From contig JAAUZK010000004.1 of assembly GCA_014804655.1 (NCBI GenBank), positions 68,450 to 132,449 of the forward strand: a DNA stretch of 64,000 nucleotides. The letters run 5' to 3'. Within the stretch, counting starts at the first letter, position 1. The number at the start of each line of letters is the position of its first letter. The position numbers and the translations under genes were made by a program. Source of the stretch: Lachnospiraceae bacterium (GTDB taxonomy: Bacteria; Bacillota; Clostridia; Lachnospirales; Lachnospiraceae). Below are positions 1 through 8,581 of the stretch, one piece after another. The notes under the pieces were generated by a model, which was not told the origin of the DNA, searched no databases, and was given only the letters and a program-made list of their open reading frames with translations.

Positions 1-99
1 CAGGAAGAAGACTCCTTCCAAAACCCTCTTCCTCTTTGCCGCTATCCCCTTGCCATTTCCGGTATCTACCGGCATGTTTTCCTGATGATTTGCGTCCAT
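1..99 (-). CDS. Unidentified protein, N-terminus only (cut by left edge)
   Basis: Only the first 33 codons lie in the window; the frame is open to base 1. The ATG at 99 is preceded by GGAGTGAAGATATA, a good ribosome binding site. The peptide begins with a polar stretch, then a basic patch (AAKRKRVLEG) running into VFFL at the edge, which suggests a cytoplasmic N-terminus followed by a membrane segment. It follows the 208-792 gene on the same strand about 108 bases downstream, so it is probably the next gene of the same glycan operon. Function cannot be called from this fragment. Confidence 0.55.
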   Translation of the reverse strand, partial: MDANHQENMPVDTGNGKGIAAKRKRVLEGVFFL

Positions 100-207
100 T
101 ATATCTTCACTCCATCGCTGCCTGTTCATGATGTCTTCTTTCTGTTGATTTTCTGTTGGTGCATTCTTTATCAGTCTCCCGATTGTCCAGTTCCCCACTG
201 ACATCGG

Positions 208-792
208 TTACAGCCACGCCGCTGTAGCGGTACCCTTTTGTACACAAACCTGCTCTGTCTGTTCCGCCCGTGCCGTAAGTTCTGCCAGACTTCCTTCGAA
301 CACGATCCGCTGATCTGGATAAAGACAGAAATCCTTGGGAGTCACAAGGGAAAAATGTTTATCAAACGCACAGATTCCGTTTTCCGCAAGCACTTTGGCA
401 ATATAAGAGGAACAGGTATAGTACCTCTTCTGATAAAAAGGAATTCCCAGCACGATAAAGAAAAGTCCCAGCACCGCATAATGATAGTGCCACCGCCGAT
501 CATAATCCCTCTCAAGCCGCTGTCTTATTGCCGCCTTCTGTGCCGCGCTGCAGGTCAGCTCGCTTACCCTGTAATCCGCCGTCGGGAATGCCCGCAGGAT
601 CTTCTCCTTATCTTCCTTCTCGAAGCCTGCTGACAGCGGAATCCGCGGATTTCTCCTCCCGAAGCTGTACGCCTCCGTAAGCTGTTCGTCCATAGCAAGC
701 ACCACATGTATGTATTTCTGTTTCAAAAAGCGACGAATCAAATACGCAAGTATTCCCGGCGTATCCACCATCGCAATATAAATATGCGCCAT
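208..792 (-). CDS. Permuted NlpC/P60-like (papain-fold) hydrolase family protein
   Basis: 194 residues without a signal peptide. An early His lies in KYIHVVLAMD (about residue 28) and a Cys in YYTCSSYIAKVL (about residue 126), preceded by a hydrophobic stretch. The order His then Cys is that of circularly permuted NlpC/P60 proteins of the YiiX/YycO type, which act as cysteine hydrolases or acyltransferases on peptides or lipids. The substrate here is unknown. The start has GAAGGGAAG upstream, and the gene begins 21 bases after the preceding glycosyltransferase stop, so the two are co-transcribed. Assignment rests on the His/Cys arrangement only. Confidence 0.6.
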   Translation of the reverse strand: MAHIYIAMVDTPGILAYLIRRFLKQKYIHVVLAMDEQLTEAYSFGRRNPRIPLSAGFEKEDKEKILRAFPTADYRVSELTCSAAQKAAIRQRLERDYDRRWHYHYAVLGLFFIVLGIPFYQKRYYTCSSYIAKVLAENGICAFDKHFSLVTPKDFCLYPDQRIVFEGSLAELTARAEQTEQVCVQKGTATAAWL

Positions 793-813
793 ATTGATAT
801 ACTTCCCTTCTAC

Positions 814-1884
814 TCACTGAAACTGATAGATCTTTCTTGCCGCGCGGTATCCGCCCTTTGTCAGCATACCGCCCAGCCTGCCGGGCAGATAAGTCAGCCC
901 GCTCAACGTCGTATACTTTAGGCGATAGTACAGTCTGACATTTTCTTCTTTAATATGGTCCCAGAGCTGTTTCCGCTTCCCGTAGGCCTCCTGCGAATTG
1001 ATCAGCAGCAGATGTATAGAAGAGATCGCCATCATAATAGATATATTGCGACACATGTACTCTGCCAGCTTCGGGTACACCTCTTTCACCTCATTTAAGT
1101 CCACGCACTTAGAGACGATCTTGGTCACCTTGATCTGCTGGTCAATACGGCTCATCAACACCTTTTCATTAACAGACTGATCCTCCCTGCCGATGTAGTA
1201 ATGATACAGATCGATATCCATATAATAGATATGCCTCACATAAGGCAGCGGTTTATAGGCAAAGATATTATCCACATAGAACGTATGCTCCGGCAGCACC
1301 ACCTCAGCCCTGCGCAGCAGTTCAGTCCGAAAGATCAGTGCGTGCATGATCAGATACTGGGATGCATGAAATCTTCCGATATCGTTCCAGTCACAGGTTT
1401 CCTCTACCGGAAATACATTTCTGTAATGCATAACGCGATAAGTGCCCTCATCCAGATGATCATAGATATAATTGCAGACGAACAGATCCGGAATGCTGCC
1501 CACAAGCCCATCCTCACTTAAAGTACAGAATCTTTTGATCCGATACAGCAACTCGTCGTAGGCCCTCGCATCCAGCCAATCATCCGAATCCACTACCTTG
1601 AAAAACATGCCGCGTGCCAGCTCCAACCCTTTATTGACTCCCGAACCGTGTCCGCCGTTCTCTTTATGCACCGCTCTGACGATTCCCGGATACAGCCTCT
1701 CATAATAATCCGCGATCTCCCCTGTGCCATCCGTAGAGCCATCGTTTACAATGATGATCTCGACATCCTCCCCACCCACAAGCAGAGAATCGATACACCG
1801 CTTCATATAATCCTGCGAATTGTAGCACGGCACCGTAAATGTTATGTACTTTGTCTCGCTATTTTCATTTTTCATATTCTGCAT
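814..1884 (-). CDS. Family 2 glycosyltransferase
   Basis: 356 residues with a GT-A fold N-terminus: FTVPCYNSQDYMKRCIDSL, then IIIVNDGSTDGTGEIADYY and the metal-binding DSDDW at about residue 100. This is the EpsJ/WcaA-like group that transfers a sugar from a nucleotide sugar to a lipid-linked or polysaccharide acceptor at the inner face of the membrane. Donor and acceptor cannot be read from the sequence. The ATG at 1884 follows GGAGG at good spacing. It lies directly upstream of the permuted hydrolase gene. A 310-base gap on its upstream side carries two hairpins and the terminator of the next gene. Confidence 0.9.
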   Translation of the reverse strand: MQNMKNENSETKYITFTVPCYNSQDYMKRCIDSLLVGGEDVEIIIVNDGSTDGTGEIADYYERLYPGIVRAVHKENGGHGSGVNKGLELARGMFFKVVDSDDWLDARAYDELLYRIKRFCTLSEDGLVGSIPDLFVCNYIYDHLDEGTYRVMHYRNVFPVEETCDWNDIGRFHASQYLIMHALIFRTELLRRAEVVLPEHTFYVDNIFAYKPLPYVRHIYYMDIDLYHYYIGREDQSVNEKVLMSRIDQQIKVTKIVSKCVDLNEVKEVYPKLAEYMCRNISIMMAISSIHLLLINSQEAYGKRKQLWDHIKEENVRLYYRLKYTTLSGLTYLPGRLGGMLTKGGYRAARKIYQFQ

Positions 1885-1943
1885 GTCCTAACCTCCATAA
1901 TTTTATATTCACAGCTTTCTACACTACTTGTAACCAATACCTA

Positions 1944-1982
1944 GCGCAGATTCATCTGCGCGGACGGGTTAGATTGTCCGTG
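1944..1982. other. Two adjacent hairpins in the leader of the GT2 gene
   Basis: In the 310-base gap upstream of the GT2 gene there is a perfect 7-bp stem with a 4-base loop (GCGCAGA/TCTGCGC, 1944-1961). It abuts a second inverted repeat (CGGAC/GTCCG with flanking wobble pairs, about 1959-1982). No U-run follows on either strand, so a simple terminator is unlikely. They lie about 60-100 bases before the start codon, inside the probable 5' leader. A regulatory or mRNA-stabilising role is a guess. No clear promoter was found in the gap. Confidence 0.4.
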
Positions 1983-2114
1983 AAAACCAACTTTCTACCT
2001 ATCATAACGAATGAATCTATGCATTTTCTTCAACAAAATATTAAGTATTTCTTAAAATAAAGGACTTATTCCAAAATAACCCGATCCTTTTGGAAATTTC
2101 GAACAACGCAGGGC

Positions 2115-2160
2115 AAAAAACAAGGAAGAGTGTGATCAAGAAACCTATCAGACTCTCCCT
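2115..2160 (-). terminator. Rho-independent terminator after the 649-aa membrane protein gene
   Basis: On the minus strand AGGGAGAGT pairs with ACTCTTCCT through nine base pairs (one G-U). An inner TGAT/ATCA pair extends the stem, and a run of six T follows shortly after. It sits about 35 bases past the stop at 2195 and should separate the upstream operon from the GT2 gene. Confidence 0.8.
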
Positions 2161-2194
2161 CTTTATATCAATACATATCTACCCAGATCTTTGT

Positions 2195-4144
2195 CTATTG
2201 CCGTACAATTATTTCATATCTCCCATCCGCTCTCTGTTGCGCCTCTAAAACAGCCACATCACCGGACAAAATCCTATTTGAAGAAATTTTCAACGGATTT
2301 TGATAGTAGTTAATATCATTGTCCGGAACAAACGTAATTCCTGCACAAGTCAATTTTACTTTCACATATTGCAGATAATACTGATAGTCCGAAATTATAC
2401 TCAAATCATGAATATTAACGCTGTCCACGCCTTCCAGTGTCCGCATATCCAACTCAAACACAGCCATTAATTTTAGCCCCGGTATCATGTCGGAAGGGTA
2501 ATTGCCCCGATAACCGATACAAGCCCAGTTTACTTTCACATCATAAGCCCGTTCCGCCACTATTTTTACATTGGAGCAAAGAAGTATCATTGCCACGCAT
2601 ACTGCCAATTTCCCGCCAATCCCATGACATTCATCCAATTGCAACACAGGAAAGCATAAAAAAGTGTACCAGTATGGTGATATATAATACAACAATTTAC
2701 CGCCGCTCCATGGTTTCCCGCATATACAAAACAACAACACCGCTACAATTCCAGTTAAAGTCATAACCCATAAAATCCATGCCGCTCCATTCCATTTCGT
2801 GATAAATGGACGCACAATACAAAAAAGAATCATCCCAGCAATCAATACCAGAATCCCCGTCAGAATTAATGCCGTCACACCATAGTACCTATCATAATTA
2901 ACCGTCATATTATACATTCCCGAAAGAGATAATATTTGATTTATCACCTTACTGATCGGTCCCGTAATTCTTCCTCCGTCAATGCCATGTTTTCCAAGCC
3001 ACCATGCATTGAAATAATTTGCCCATGTCTGACGCGTCTCACTGACAGATGAAGTGATTTGTAACCGAAAAAAATTTATGACCCGATAATTAATCAAAAC
3101 AAATATCGCAATCGAAAATACAGGAATTCCTGCCAACCGCGCTATACATTTACCGTCAATTTTCTTTCTTCTATGTATCAGCAAAAATATACCGATTATC
3201 AGATACAAAGCTCCGTGTACCAGCGCGCTTTCCAGATAAAGCGCAAGTGCCGCAGCCGCCAGCAAAATCATAAGCGGATATTGCCCTCTGTCCTCCGGTT
3301 TCTTTGTTTCTCCATCCGTAATGCCGACGGCATACTGAAAAAAAACCGCCGTCAAAGCTGTTAAGACAGCTATGGAAGATGTTTGAGATACCGCATCAAT
3401 GTCATACTGAATTTGTCCCCAAAAACCGATGCAGTAAAGAACTGACGCCAGCATCCAAATTATTTTCTGCTTTATGGAGATCGTCTTTCCCCTTTCCGTC
3501 ACAACGCAGAACAGATAGAGCAGTGAAGTCATGATCATTGCCTGCACAAACATCCTGTACAGATAAACTACCCAATAAATTTCTCCTTTAGGATTTCCCC
3601 GAAGCACCGCAATCATCAATCCGGCAGACGGTCTGTCACTGATCGCCCAATGATATCCACGCAACAGGACATCGCTGACCAAACCGATTTCTTCTGCACT
3701 CCGGCTCTCATACCATCCTATCGGATGCATGGATAACGCTACCGTTTCCTCCACATAAGTCTGCGAGTCGGTCGCATTTCCGCGATACACATAATACTGA
3801 TCTTTTCCAATCAATCCGGGCACTAACATAAATAGCCACAGGAGCAACACAGAACATAAAGCCGCCAGACTATATTTAGTGATACTGTGCCGCCGGATCA
3901 CATCCACCGCCGCGGAAATGCCTAATATAAGCCATATAGCTCTTATTGCCTCCACGGGCATTTTGCACATAAAGTAGAAAAAAGTTGACAGAATTGTCAT
4001 TTCAGAAAAACCTATTATAAAAGAAAGAAGCGCAATGTCTCTATTATGATTATGCCCCCTCAAAAATAATTTGCTTCCCGTCCATTGACCCACTACATAA
4101 ATAATGCCAATATATAAACCTGCAATAATAAAATCTAACGCCAT
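2195..4144 (-). CDS. Polytopic membrane protein, GT-C-like, unknown function
   Basis: 649 residues from the ATG at 4144. An in-frame TTG at 4180 exists, but the ATG lies 13 bases after the upstream stop with GGCGGG before it. There are roughly a dozen hydrophobic segments through residue 500, then a soluble tail of about 100 residues with no motif I recognise. A long polar loop after the third or fourth segment (around DQYYVYRGNATDSQTYVEE) precedes further membrane spans, a layout common in integral-membrane GT-C glycosyltransferases and glycan-associated membrane proteins. It follows the SGNH lipoprotein gene. Base composition is more AT-rich than its neighbours. Function unassigned. Confidence 0.75.
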   Translation of the reverse strand: MALDFIIAGLYIGIIYVVGQWTGSKLFLRGHNHNRDIALLSFIIGFSEMTILSTFFYFMCKMPVEAIRAIWLILGISAAVDVIRRHSITKYSLAALCSVLLLWLFMLVPGLIGKDQYYVYRGNATDSQTYVEETVALSMHPIGWYESRSAEEIGLVSDVLLRGYHWAISDRPSAGLMIAVLRGNPKGEIYWVVYLYRMFVQAMIMTSLLYLFCVVTERGKTISIKQKIIWMLASVLYCIGFWGQIQYDIDAVSQTSSIAVLTALTAVFFQYAVGITDGETKKPEDRGQYPLMILLAAAALALYLESALVHGALYLIIGIFLLIHRRKKIDGKCIARLAGIPVFSIAIFVLINYRVINFFRLQITSSVSETRQTWANYFNAWWLGKHGIDGGRITGPISKVINQILSLSGMYNMTVNYDRYYGVTALILTGILVLIAGMILFCIVRPFITKWNGAAWILWVMTLTGIVAVLLFCICGKPWSGGKLLYYISPYWYTFLCFPVLQLDECHGIGGKLAVCVAMILLCSNVKIVAERAYDVKVNWACIGYRGNYPSDMIPGLKLMAVFELDMRTLEGVDSVNIHDLSIISDYQYYLQYVKVKLTCAGITFVPDNDINYYQNPLKISSNRILSGDVAVLEAQQRADGRYEIIVRQ

Positions 4145-4157
4145 TCGTTTTCCCGCC

Positions 4158-5141
4158 TTATAGAGTATCCTGCAAAGCAACCAATACTTTCTCTTTCACA
4201 CGTTCCATACCGACAAGTGTCAAATGAACTCCATCCGTTGTCATTTCTGCCAGATTATCAATCGTAATGCCACAGTGATACAGATCTATTACCGCTGCGC
4301 CCTTGCTGTCCGCAATCACACGAATCTGATCCGAGTACTCCTCCGCCGTTAACCCCAAATGATTCTCAAATATGACAAACGGTTGATCTGTTCCCCAGTC
4401 ACCCACAGGTGCAAGCGTGCAGCAGAAGATCTGTGCTGTCGGATAATAGCTTGCCAGCTTGTCCAACATCAGACAATAGGCATCGCTGAAATTCTCCACA
4501 TCTCCTTCCTCCACCAGCTTCGTCCCATCATTATCTCCGATCGGCACGCCTTTCAGCAGATCATTCGTTCCCATATAGATCACGATGACATCCGGAAGCC
4601 TTCCCTGACTTCCCGCCAGAAAGGAAAGCCGTCCGTCGCTGCAGCCGAACATCGGATCGTCGATACTTAATGAGTCTCCGCTGCAGGTACTTCCGGAACT
4701 GGAATTATTGGCACACAGTTCCATCCCCGTATCATCAACCAGACTTTTCCACCATGTTTGTGACACATCTGTCAGCTCTCCGTCAAAAGGATAAAAAACG
4801 TTAAATCCCTCCGGAATCCAGCCGTCATAGGTAGAGATACTGTCTCCCAGAATCGATATGCCCAGTCCTTCCAGTGACACAGGCTCATCGACCGTAGTTT
4901 CCGCAGATACATCCGCCCGCTCTGCCTCGCTCTTTCCGTCCGGATCGCTGCTCGCTTCGGACAGATTATCCTCGCCCGTCTGTACTCCATCCGTCTCTTC
5001 CGAGGTCTCCTCTGTCGCTTCATCCCGATCCTGATTCACTTCGTCATCCGTTTCTGCGCTGCCGCATCCGCTTAAACCGCCGCACATAAGCACAGCGCAC
5101 ACACCCGCACATACCAGCATGTTCAATCTTTTTTTCCCCAT
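4158..5141 (-). CDS. SGNH/GDSL hydrolase lipoprotein
   Basis: 327 residues. A signal peptide ends in a lipobox (GGLSGC, Cys at about residue 26), so the protein should be lipid-anchored outside the membrane. An acidic Ser/Thr/Glu linker of about 60 residues follows. The catalytic domain starts at about residue 93 with ISILGDSIST (block I Ser), continues with YMGTNDLL (block III Asn) and ends with DGVHLTLVG (block V Asp and His). Members remove or move acyl groups on carbohydrates; here a surface glycan is the likely substrate. The start has GTAAGG upstream. It is one of three SGNH proteins in the window. Confidence 0.88.
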   Translation of the reverse strand: MGKKRLNMLVCAGVCAVLMCGGLSGCGSAETDDEVNQDRDEATEETSEETDGVQTGEDNLSEASSDPDGKSEAERADVSAETTVDEPVSLEGLGISILGDSISTYDGWIPEGFNVFYPFDGELTDVSQTWWKSLVDDTGMELCANNSSSGSTCSGDSLSIDDPMFGCSDGRLSFLAGSQGRLPDVIVIYMGTNDLLKGVPIGDNDGTKLVEEGDVENFSDAYCLMLDKLASYYPTAQIFCCTLAPVGDWGTDQPFVIFENHLGLTAEEYSDQIRVIADSKGAAVIDLYHCGITIDNLAEMTTDGVHLTLVGMERVKEKVLVALQDTL

Positions 5142-5215
5142 AGTACCTTACTCCGTCCGACTTCCGATCACCAGCCGGTCCCCTTAAGAATCTTTTTCCC
5201 CACTGCCACCTTCTA

Positions 5216-6199
5216 TTACTTCTTAAACACAGACTGTCTGGCCCCGTGCAGCCGGTCATGATGTTTTAACACATCATTCACAGCGTCCATACGCAGTCCT
5301 GCATCAATGAAATCGCAGCTTTTACAAAACGGATAATTCTGTCTGCCGTCCCGGATCGCCTCACGAAGCTTCTTGTATGGCTCGCTGCTCCAACCGTCCT
5401 TCAGCGACACTTTATGCAGGTCCGCCAAATCGGTCACCTCGAAATTATCGCAGCAGCAGATTCCCAGTTTGCCGTTCGGCATGATCCACATGTCTGTATA
5501 CGGCATAAGGCATGTCTCTTTAACAACCTTATTTTTTTTCGCCTGTTTATTCGGTGCGCTGCCCGCGCGATTGGTCAACACTTCTTTCAGATATCGCATC
5601 TGAATCAGGATATCCACATCCTTAAACTCCTCCGGATGAGCCTTGACATAGTCATAGATCACCTGAACATTGTCATGCATTTTCATATTGAGACAATAGT
5701 TATTGATTATAAGCTGATCTACATAGGGCACGATCGTTTTCACCTTGTCCACATCCAAAAGAAGTCCGTTAGTAGACATGAAAATAAACGCATCCGGAAG
5801 TTTTTCCCTTGCATACTTATGAAACTCGACGATCCTTTTATCCAGCCACGGTTCATTATTGCCGTAGAGCGTCAGATGTCCCTTATAATTCCAGTCGTGA
5901 AGCTGATCGATGATAGAATAGTACATCTCATCCTCCAGCTTCATATAAGGACGCTTCTCCGCATGAATATTGGCGGTGCAGAACTCGCATGTACTATTAC
6001 ACCGATTCACCGTCTCCAAATTCACCACCATCGGATGGGGTGTCTCCTTCTGAGAACAGAAATATTCGATATACTTCTTCTGTTGCCGTCTTCTGACAAT
6101 AAACTGGAGCTTCAGATAACTCATACTGGATAGCCTGGGTAGATATTTTCTGGCATTCCATCCGATTATTCCCCCAAAATTGTGTACTCTGATCGACAT
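5216..6199 (-). CDS. Radical SAM/SPASM domain protein
   Basis: 327 residues. The radical SAM cluster motif CNSTCEFC (CxxxCxxC) lies at about residue 67, followed by the GNNEPWLD and STNGLLLD strands of the TIM barrel. The C-terminal SPASM-type cysteines are CLMP, GICCCDN and YPFCKSC (about residues 232-300), which bind auxiliary Fe-S clusters. Such proteins modify peptides or sugars by radical chemistry. In a glycan operon a sugar-modifying role is possible, but no precursor peptide gene was found next to it. A 74-base gap separates it from the SGNH lipoprotein gene. Substrate unknown. Confidence 0.85.
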   Translation of the reverse strand: MSIRVHNFGGIIGWNARKYLPRLSSMSYLKLQFIVRRRQQKKYIEYFCSQKETPHPMVVNLETVNRCNSTCEFCTANIHAEKRPYMKLEDEMYYSIIDQLHDWNYKGHLTLYGNNEPWLDKRIVEFHKYAREKLPDAFIFMSTNGLLLDVDKVKTIVPYVDQLIINNYCLNMKMHDNVQVIYDYVKAHPEEFKDVDILIQMRYLKEVLTNRAGSAPNKQAKKNKVVKETCLMPYTDMWIMPNGKLGICCCDNFEVTDLADLHKVSLKDGWSSEPYKKLREAIRDGRQNYPFCKSCDFIDAGLRMDAVNDVLKHHDRLHGARQSVFKK

Positions 6200-6236
6200 A
6201 TTCGTTACCGTGCCTTTCTCTCAATATATATTTTCT

Positions 6237-8003
6237 TCATGCTGCCTCATATACATAAACCGTACAGCTTCCGTCCCGCGCCGTGTAACTGTCCATAAGC
6301 CGCAGTCCCACTTCCTCTGCATTGGCAAGCTCCAATCTGGAGAAAATATACCTTCCTCCCAACGCGCAAAACGCCTGTACATCAATATAAATATCATAAT
6401 CTGTAGCATACACGATCTTGGTCGCATTTACAATACTTAAATCCGTTCCTGAGTACAAGTACGCCCGTGCACCCCAATCATCATAATAGATTCTGGTTGC
6501 CTCCACCCGTTCCAAGGCCGGCGCAATGATCTTGCGAAACTCCTCTTTATACTGCTGGGAATAGAAGCCTAAATATCCGTCCAGTGTGGCGATTCCGTTA
6601 TACTCAAGCACCGCGGGATGAAACCCGTATGCCGCCGACCATTCTCCCTGATAGCCGATCTTTTCCTTAACCTCATCAAAAAGTTCCTGCGCATAGAACT
6701 GCTCATAATCCAGTTCATCCACTTCTGCGCCGTGGAAATGCTCATAGGCTCTGTTACGGCATGTATGATACAGGTCATTATACCGGTTCGGTGTCAAAAT
6801 AACCGCCAGCACGGCCACGCAGACGATGACATTGGCAAGCCACATCTGCCATACTCCCGCATCATACAGCCGGATCAGCACCAGCAGAAGCGCCCCGTAC
6901 CAGAGAAACGGATTAAAGAAAATGGTTCTGTTAAACTGCCATCCCTCCAGCGGGGGAATCAGCCGCTCCACCAACGACCTGAGGGGCTCGAAATCATAGA
7001 GACCATATACCACGCTGTTAAACAGAATGAAAAGCATGAGGAAGTTAAAGGGATCTCTCAGAATCTTCTTTGCCTGCTTCCTGTACAGATATATTCCGTT
7101 GTTTACCACAAAATAAAGTGTGCAGGCCGGCAGTACTACCTTGCCGTGTATATCATCCGCGTGAAATATTCCTTCCTTCCAGACCGTACCGATCTCCCGC
7201 AATATCTCCGGTATTGACAGGCTGGCATTCACCATTGAAGAACGTATCGTCACCTCGTCGCTGAATAACATCTGCCCGAACAGCCGGTACTCACACACCA
7301 CATACCCCAGCGCCAGAACCGGAAGCGCTGCCGCAAGCCCCCACGAAGGCTTCCTGTCCCGTATGGATAGCCATATGACCGCTATCACAAGATATCCCAA
7401 AATAAAAAGTCCATGGTAGGAAAAGTAAGATACCAGCGGATAAACAAACAATGCTGCATACCACCACATTCCCTGCCGCCTGTAGATCTTGACAAGCAGA
7501 TACACACACAGCGGAATAGAGGCAAACGCAAATCCGAATGCCGGAAAAAACCAGATAATGCCATATGCAAATCCCGTCATGTAGATTACCGGACGGTAGT
7601 GCATGTATCGATCCGGAAACAGCTCCGCCGCCAACAGCCTGAAAGAGATCATCCCCAACAGAATCTTGCCGAGAATACCGATCACATACGCCGTGTAAGT
7701 GGGAAAAATCATATACAGCAGACTGTAAGCAGACAGTTCCGACGGAAGATTATCCCGGCTGACCCCTCCCAGAAAGGGCACATCAACACCGTGTTTCCAA
7801 AAAGTTCCCGTATTTTTTAACATCTGAAACTGGGCAAGAAAGAGATCCATATTGTCATGTACTCCGATATAACTGCGTTCTCCGTAACCGAAGAAAACGC
7901 CCGCCGTCAGCAGCAGATATCCTGCGATCGGGAACAGAAACCAGTATTTTGTTATCCATATAAACCACTTCTGCCTCGCCAATTTCTCCATCTGTGTCTT
8001 CAT
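6237..8003 (-). CDS. DUF6044/YkoS-like polytopic membrane protein
   Basis: 588 residues with about eleven membrane segments between residues 15 and 400 and a soluble C-terminus of about 170 residues. The early extracytoplasmic motif IGVHDNMDLFLAQFQ resembles the acidic first loop of YkoS-like DUF6044 proteins, which sit beside GtrA and GtrB-like genes and may be GT-C-type glycosyltransferases. The family assignment is from memory of this motif and is moderate. The start overlaps the end of the GtrA gene by four bases (ATGA), so the two are translationally coupled. Confidence 0.7.
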   Translation of the reverse strand: MKTQMEKLARQKWFIWITKYWFLFPIAGYLLLTAGVFFGYGERSYIGVHDNMDLFLAQFQMLKNTGTFWKHGVDVPFLGGVSRDNLPSELSAYSLLYMIFPTYTAYVIGILGKILLGMISFRLLAAELFPDRYMHYRPVIYMTGFAYGIIWFFPAFGFAFASIPLCVYLLVKIYRRQGMWWYAALFVYPLVSYFSYHGLFILGYLVIAVIWLSIRDRKPSWGLAAALPVLALGYVVCEYRLFGQMLFSDEVTIRSSMVNASLSIPEILREIGTVWKEGIFHADDIHGKVVLPACTLYFVVNNGIYLYRKQAKKILRDPFNFLMLFILFNSVVYGLYDFEPLRSLVERLIPPLEGWQFNRTIFFNPFLWYGALLLVLIRLYDAGVWQMWLANVIVCVAVLAVILTPNRYNDLYHTCRNRAYEHFHGAEVDELDYEQFYAQELFDEVKEKIGYQGEWSAAYGFHPAVLEYNGIATLDGYLGFYSQQYKEEFRKIIAPALERVEATRIYYDDWGARAYLYSGTDLSIVNATKIVYATDYDIYIDVQAFCALGGRYIFSRLELANAEEVGLRLMDSYTARDGSCTVYVYEAA

Positions 8004-8581
8004 TCATCACTCTCTCTGTCCGTTCCTGACTGTTTATCCGCTCGTTCGGACTCATCTCTGCTGGTCGCCGGCCCCTGCCCTTCCTTCTTCCCCTTCACCT
8101 TCCGAAATACGAACAATTTCTGTCCGAAGAAATTCATCACGATAAAGAAACACATGCCAAAGAGCATGGCAACATTGTCGATCAGTGACTGGGAATACGT
8201 TCTCTGCCCCATAGACAGCAGGTATGTCACCAACGGCTGCGCTACGCTGAAAGCAATCAGATAGCACACGACGATATTGACCGCAAACCGCCACGGCAGC
8301 CATTTATCTTTATCTTCCACCTTGAAGGTCAGCTTCCCGTTGGCGTGATAGGAGAATACACTTCCGATAAAATAGGATATCCCGCTGGACAACCAGTAAT
8401 TCAAATGAACCAGATTATAGAGCACCGCCATGATGATCCAGCCCATCAGCGTGTTGATCACGCCCACCATACCAAAATGTATGACTTCCATGATGAAGTC
8501 TTTATACCTCGTATATAATCCCTTTAACCCACTCATCCAGATTCCTGTGCCCTTCTTGCCGTCTCTCATTCCTATATCCAC
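8000..8581 (-). CDS. GtrA-like membrane protein (putative lipid-linked sugar flippase)
   Basis: 193 residues if the GTG at 8581 is used, which lies directly after the upstream stop. The ATG before MSGLKGLYTRYK (about residue 16) has AGGA upstream and is an equally good start. The GtrA fold is clear: four membrane helices, GMVGVINTLMGW in the first, SYHANGKLTF between second and third, and a basic Ser/Glu-rich cytoplasmic tail. GtrA proteins are thought to flip polyprenyl-phosphate sugars made by GtrB-type GT2 enzymes; two such GT2 genes lie at 16.4 and 22.8 kb. It is coupled to the DUF6044-like gene. Confidence 0.87.
   Translation of the reverse strand: MDIGMRDGKKGTGIWMSGLKGLYTRYKDFIMEVIHFGMVGVINTLMGWIIMAVLYNLVHLNYWLSSGISYFIGSVFSYHANGKLTFKVEDKDKWLPWRFAVNIVVCYLIAFSVAQPLVTYLLSMGQRTYSQSLIDNVAMLFGMCFFIVMNFFGQKLFVFRKVKGKKEGQGPATSRDESERADKQSGTDRESDE

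Noticed and set aside
5414-6133. 239-codon open frame opposite the radical SAM gene
   Set aside because: Antisense to a gene with complete cysteine motifs. No RBS and no recognisable domain.
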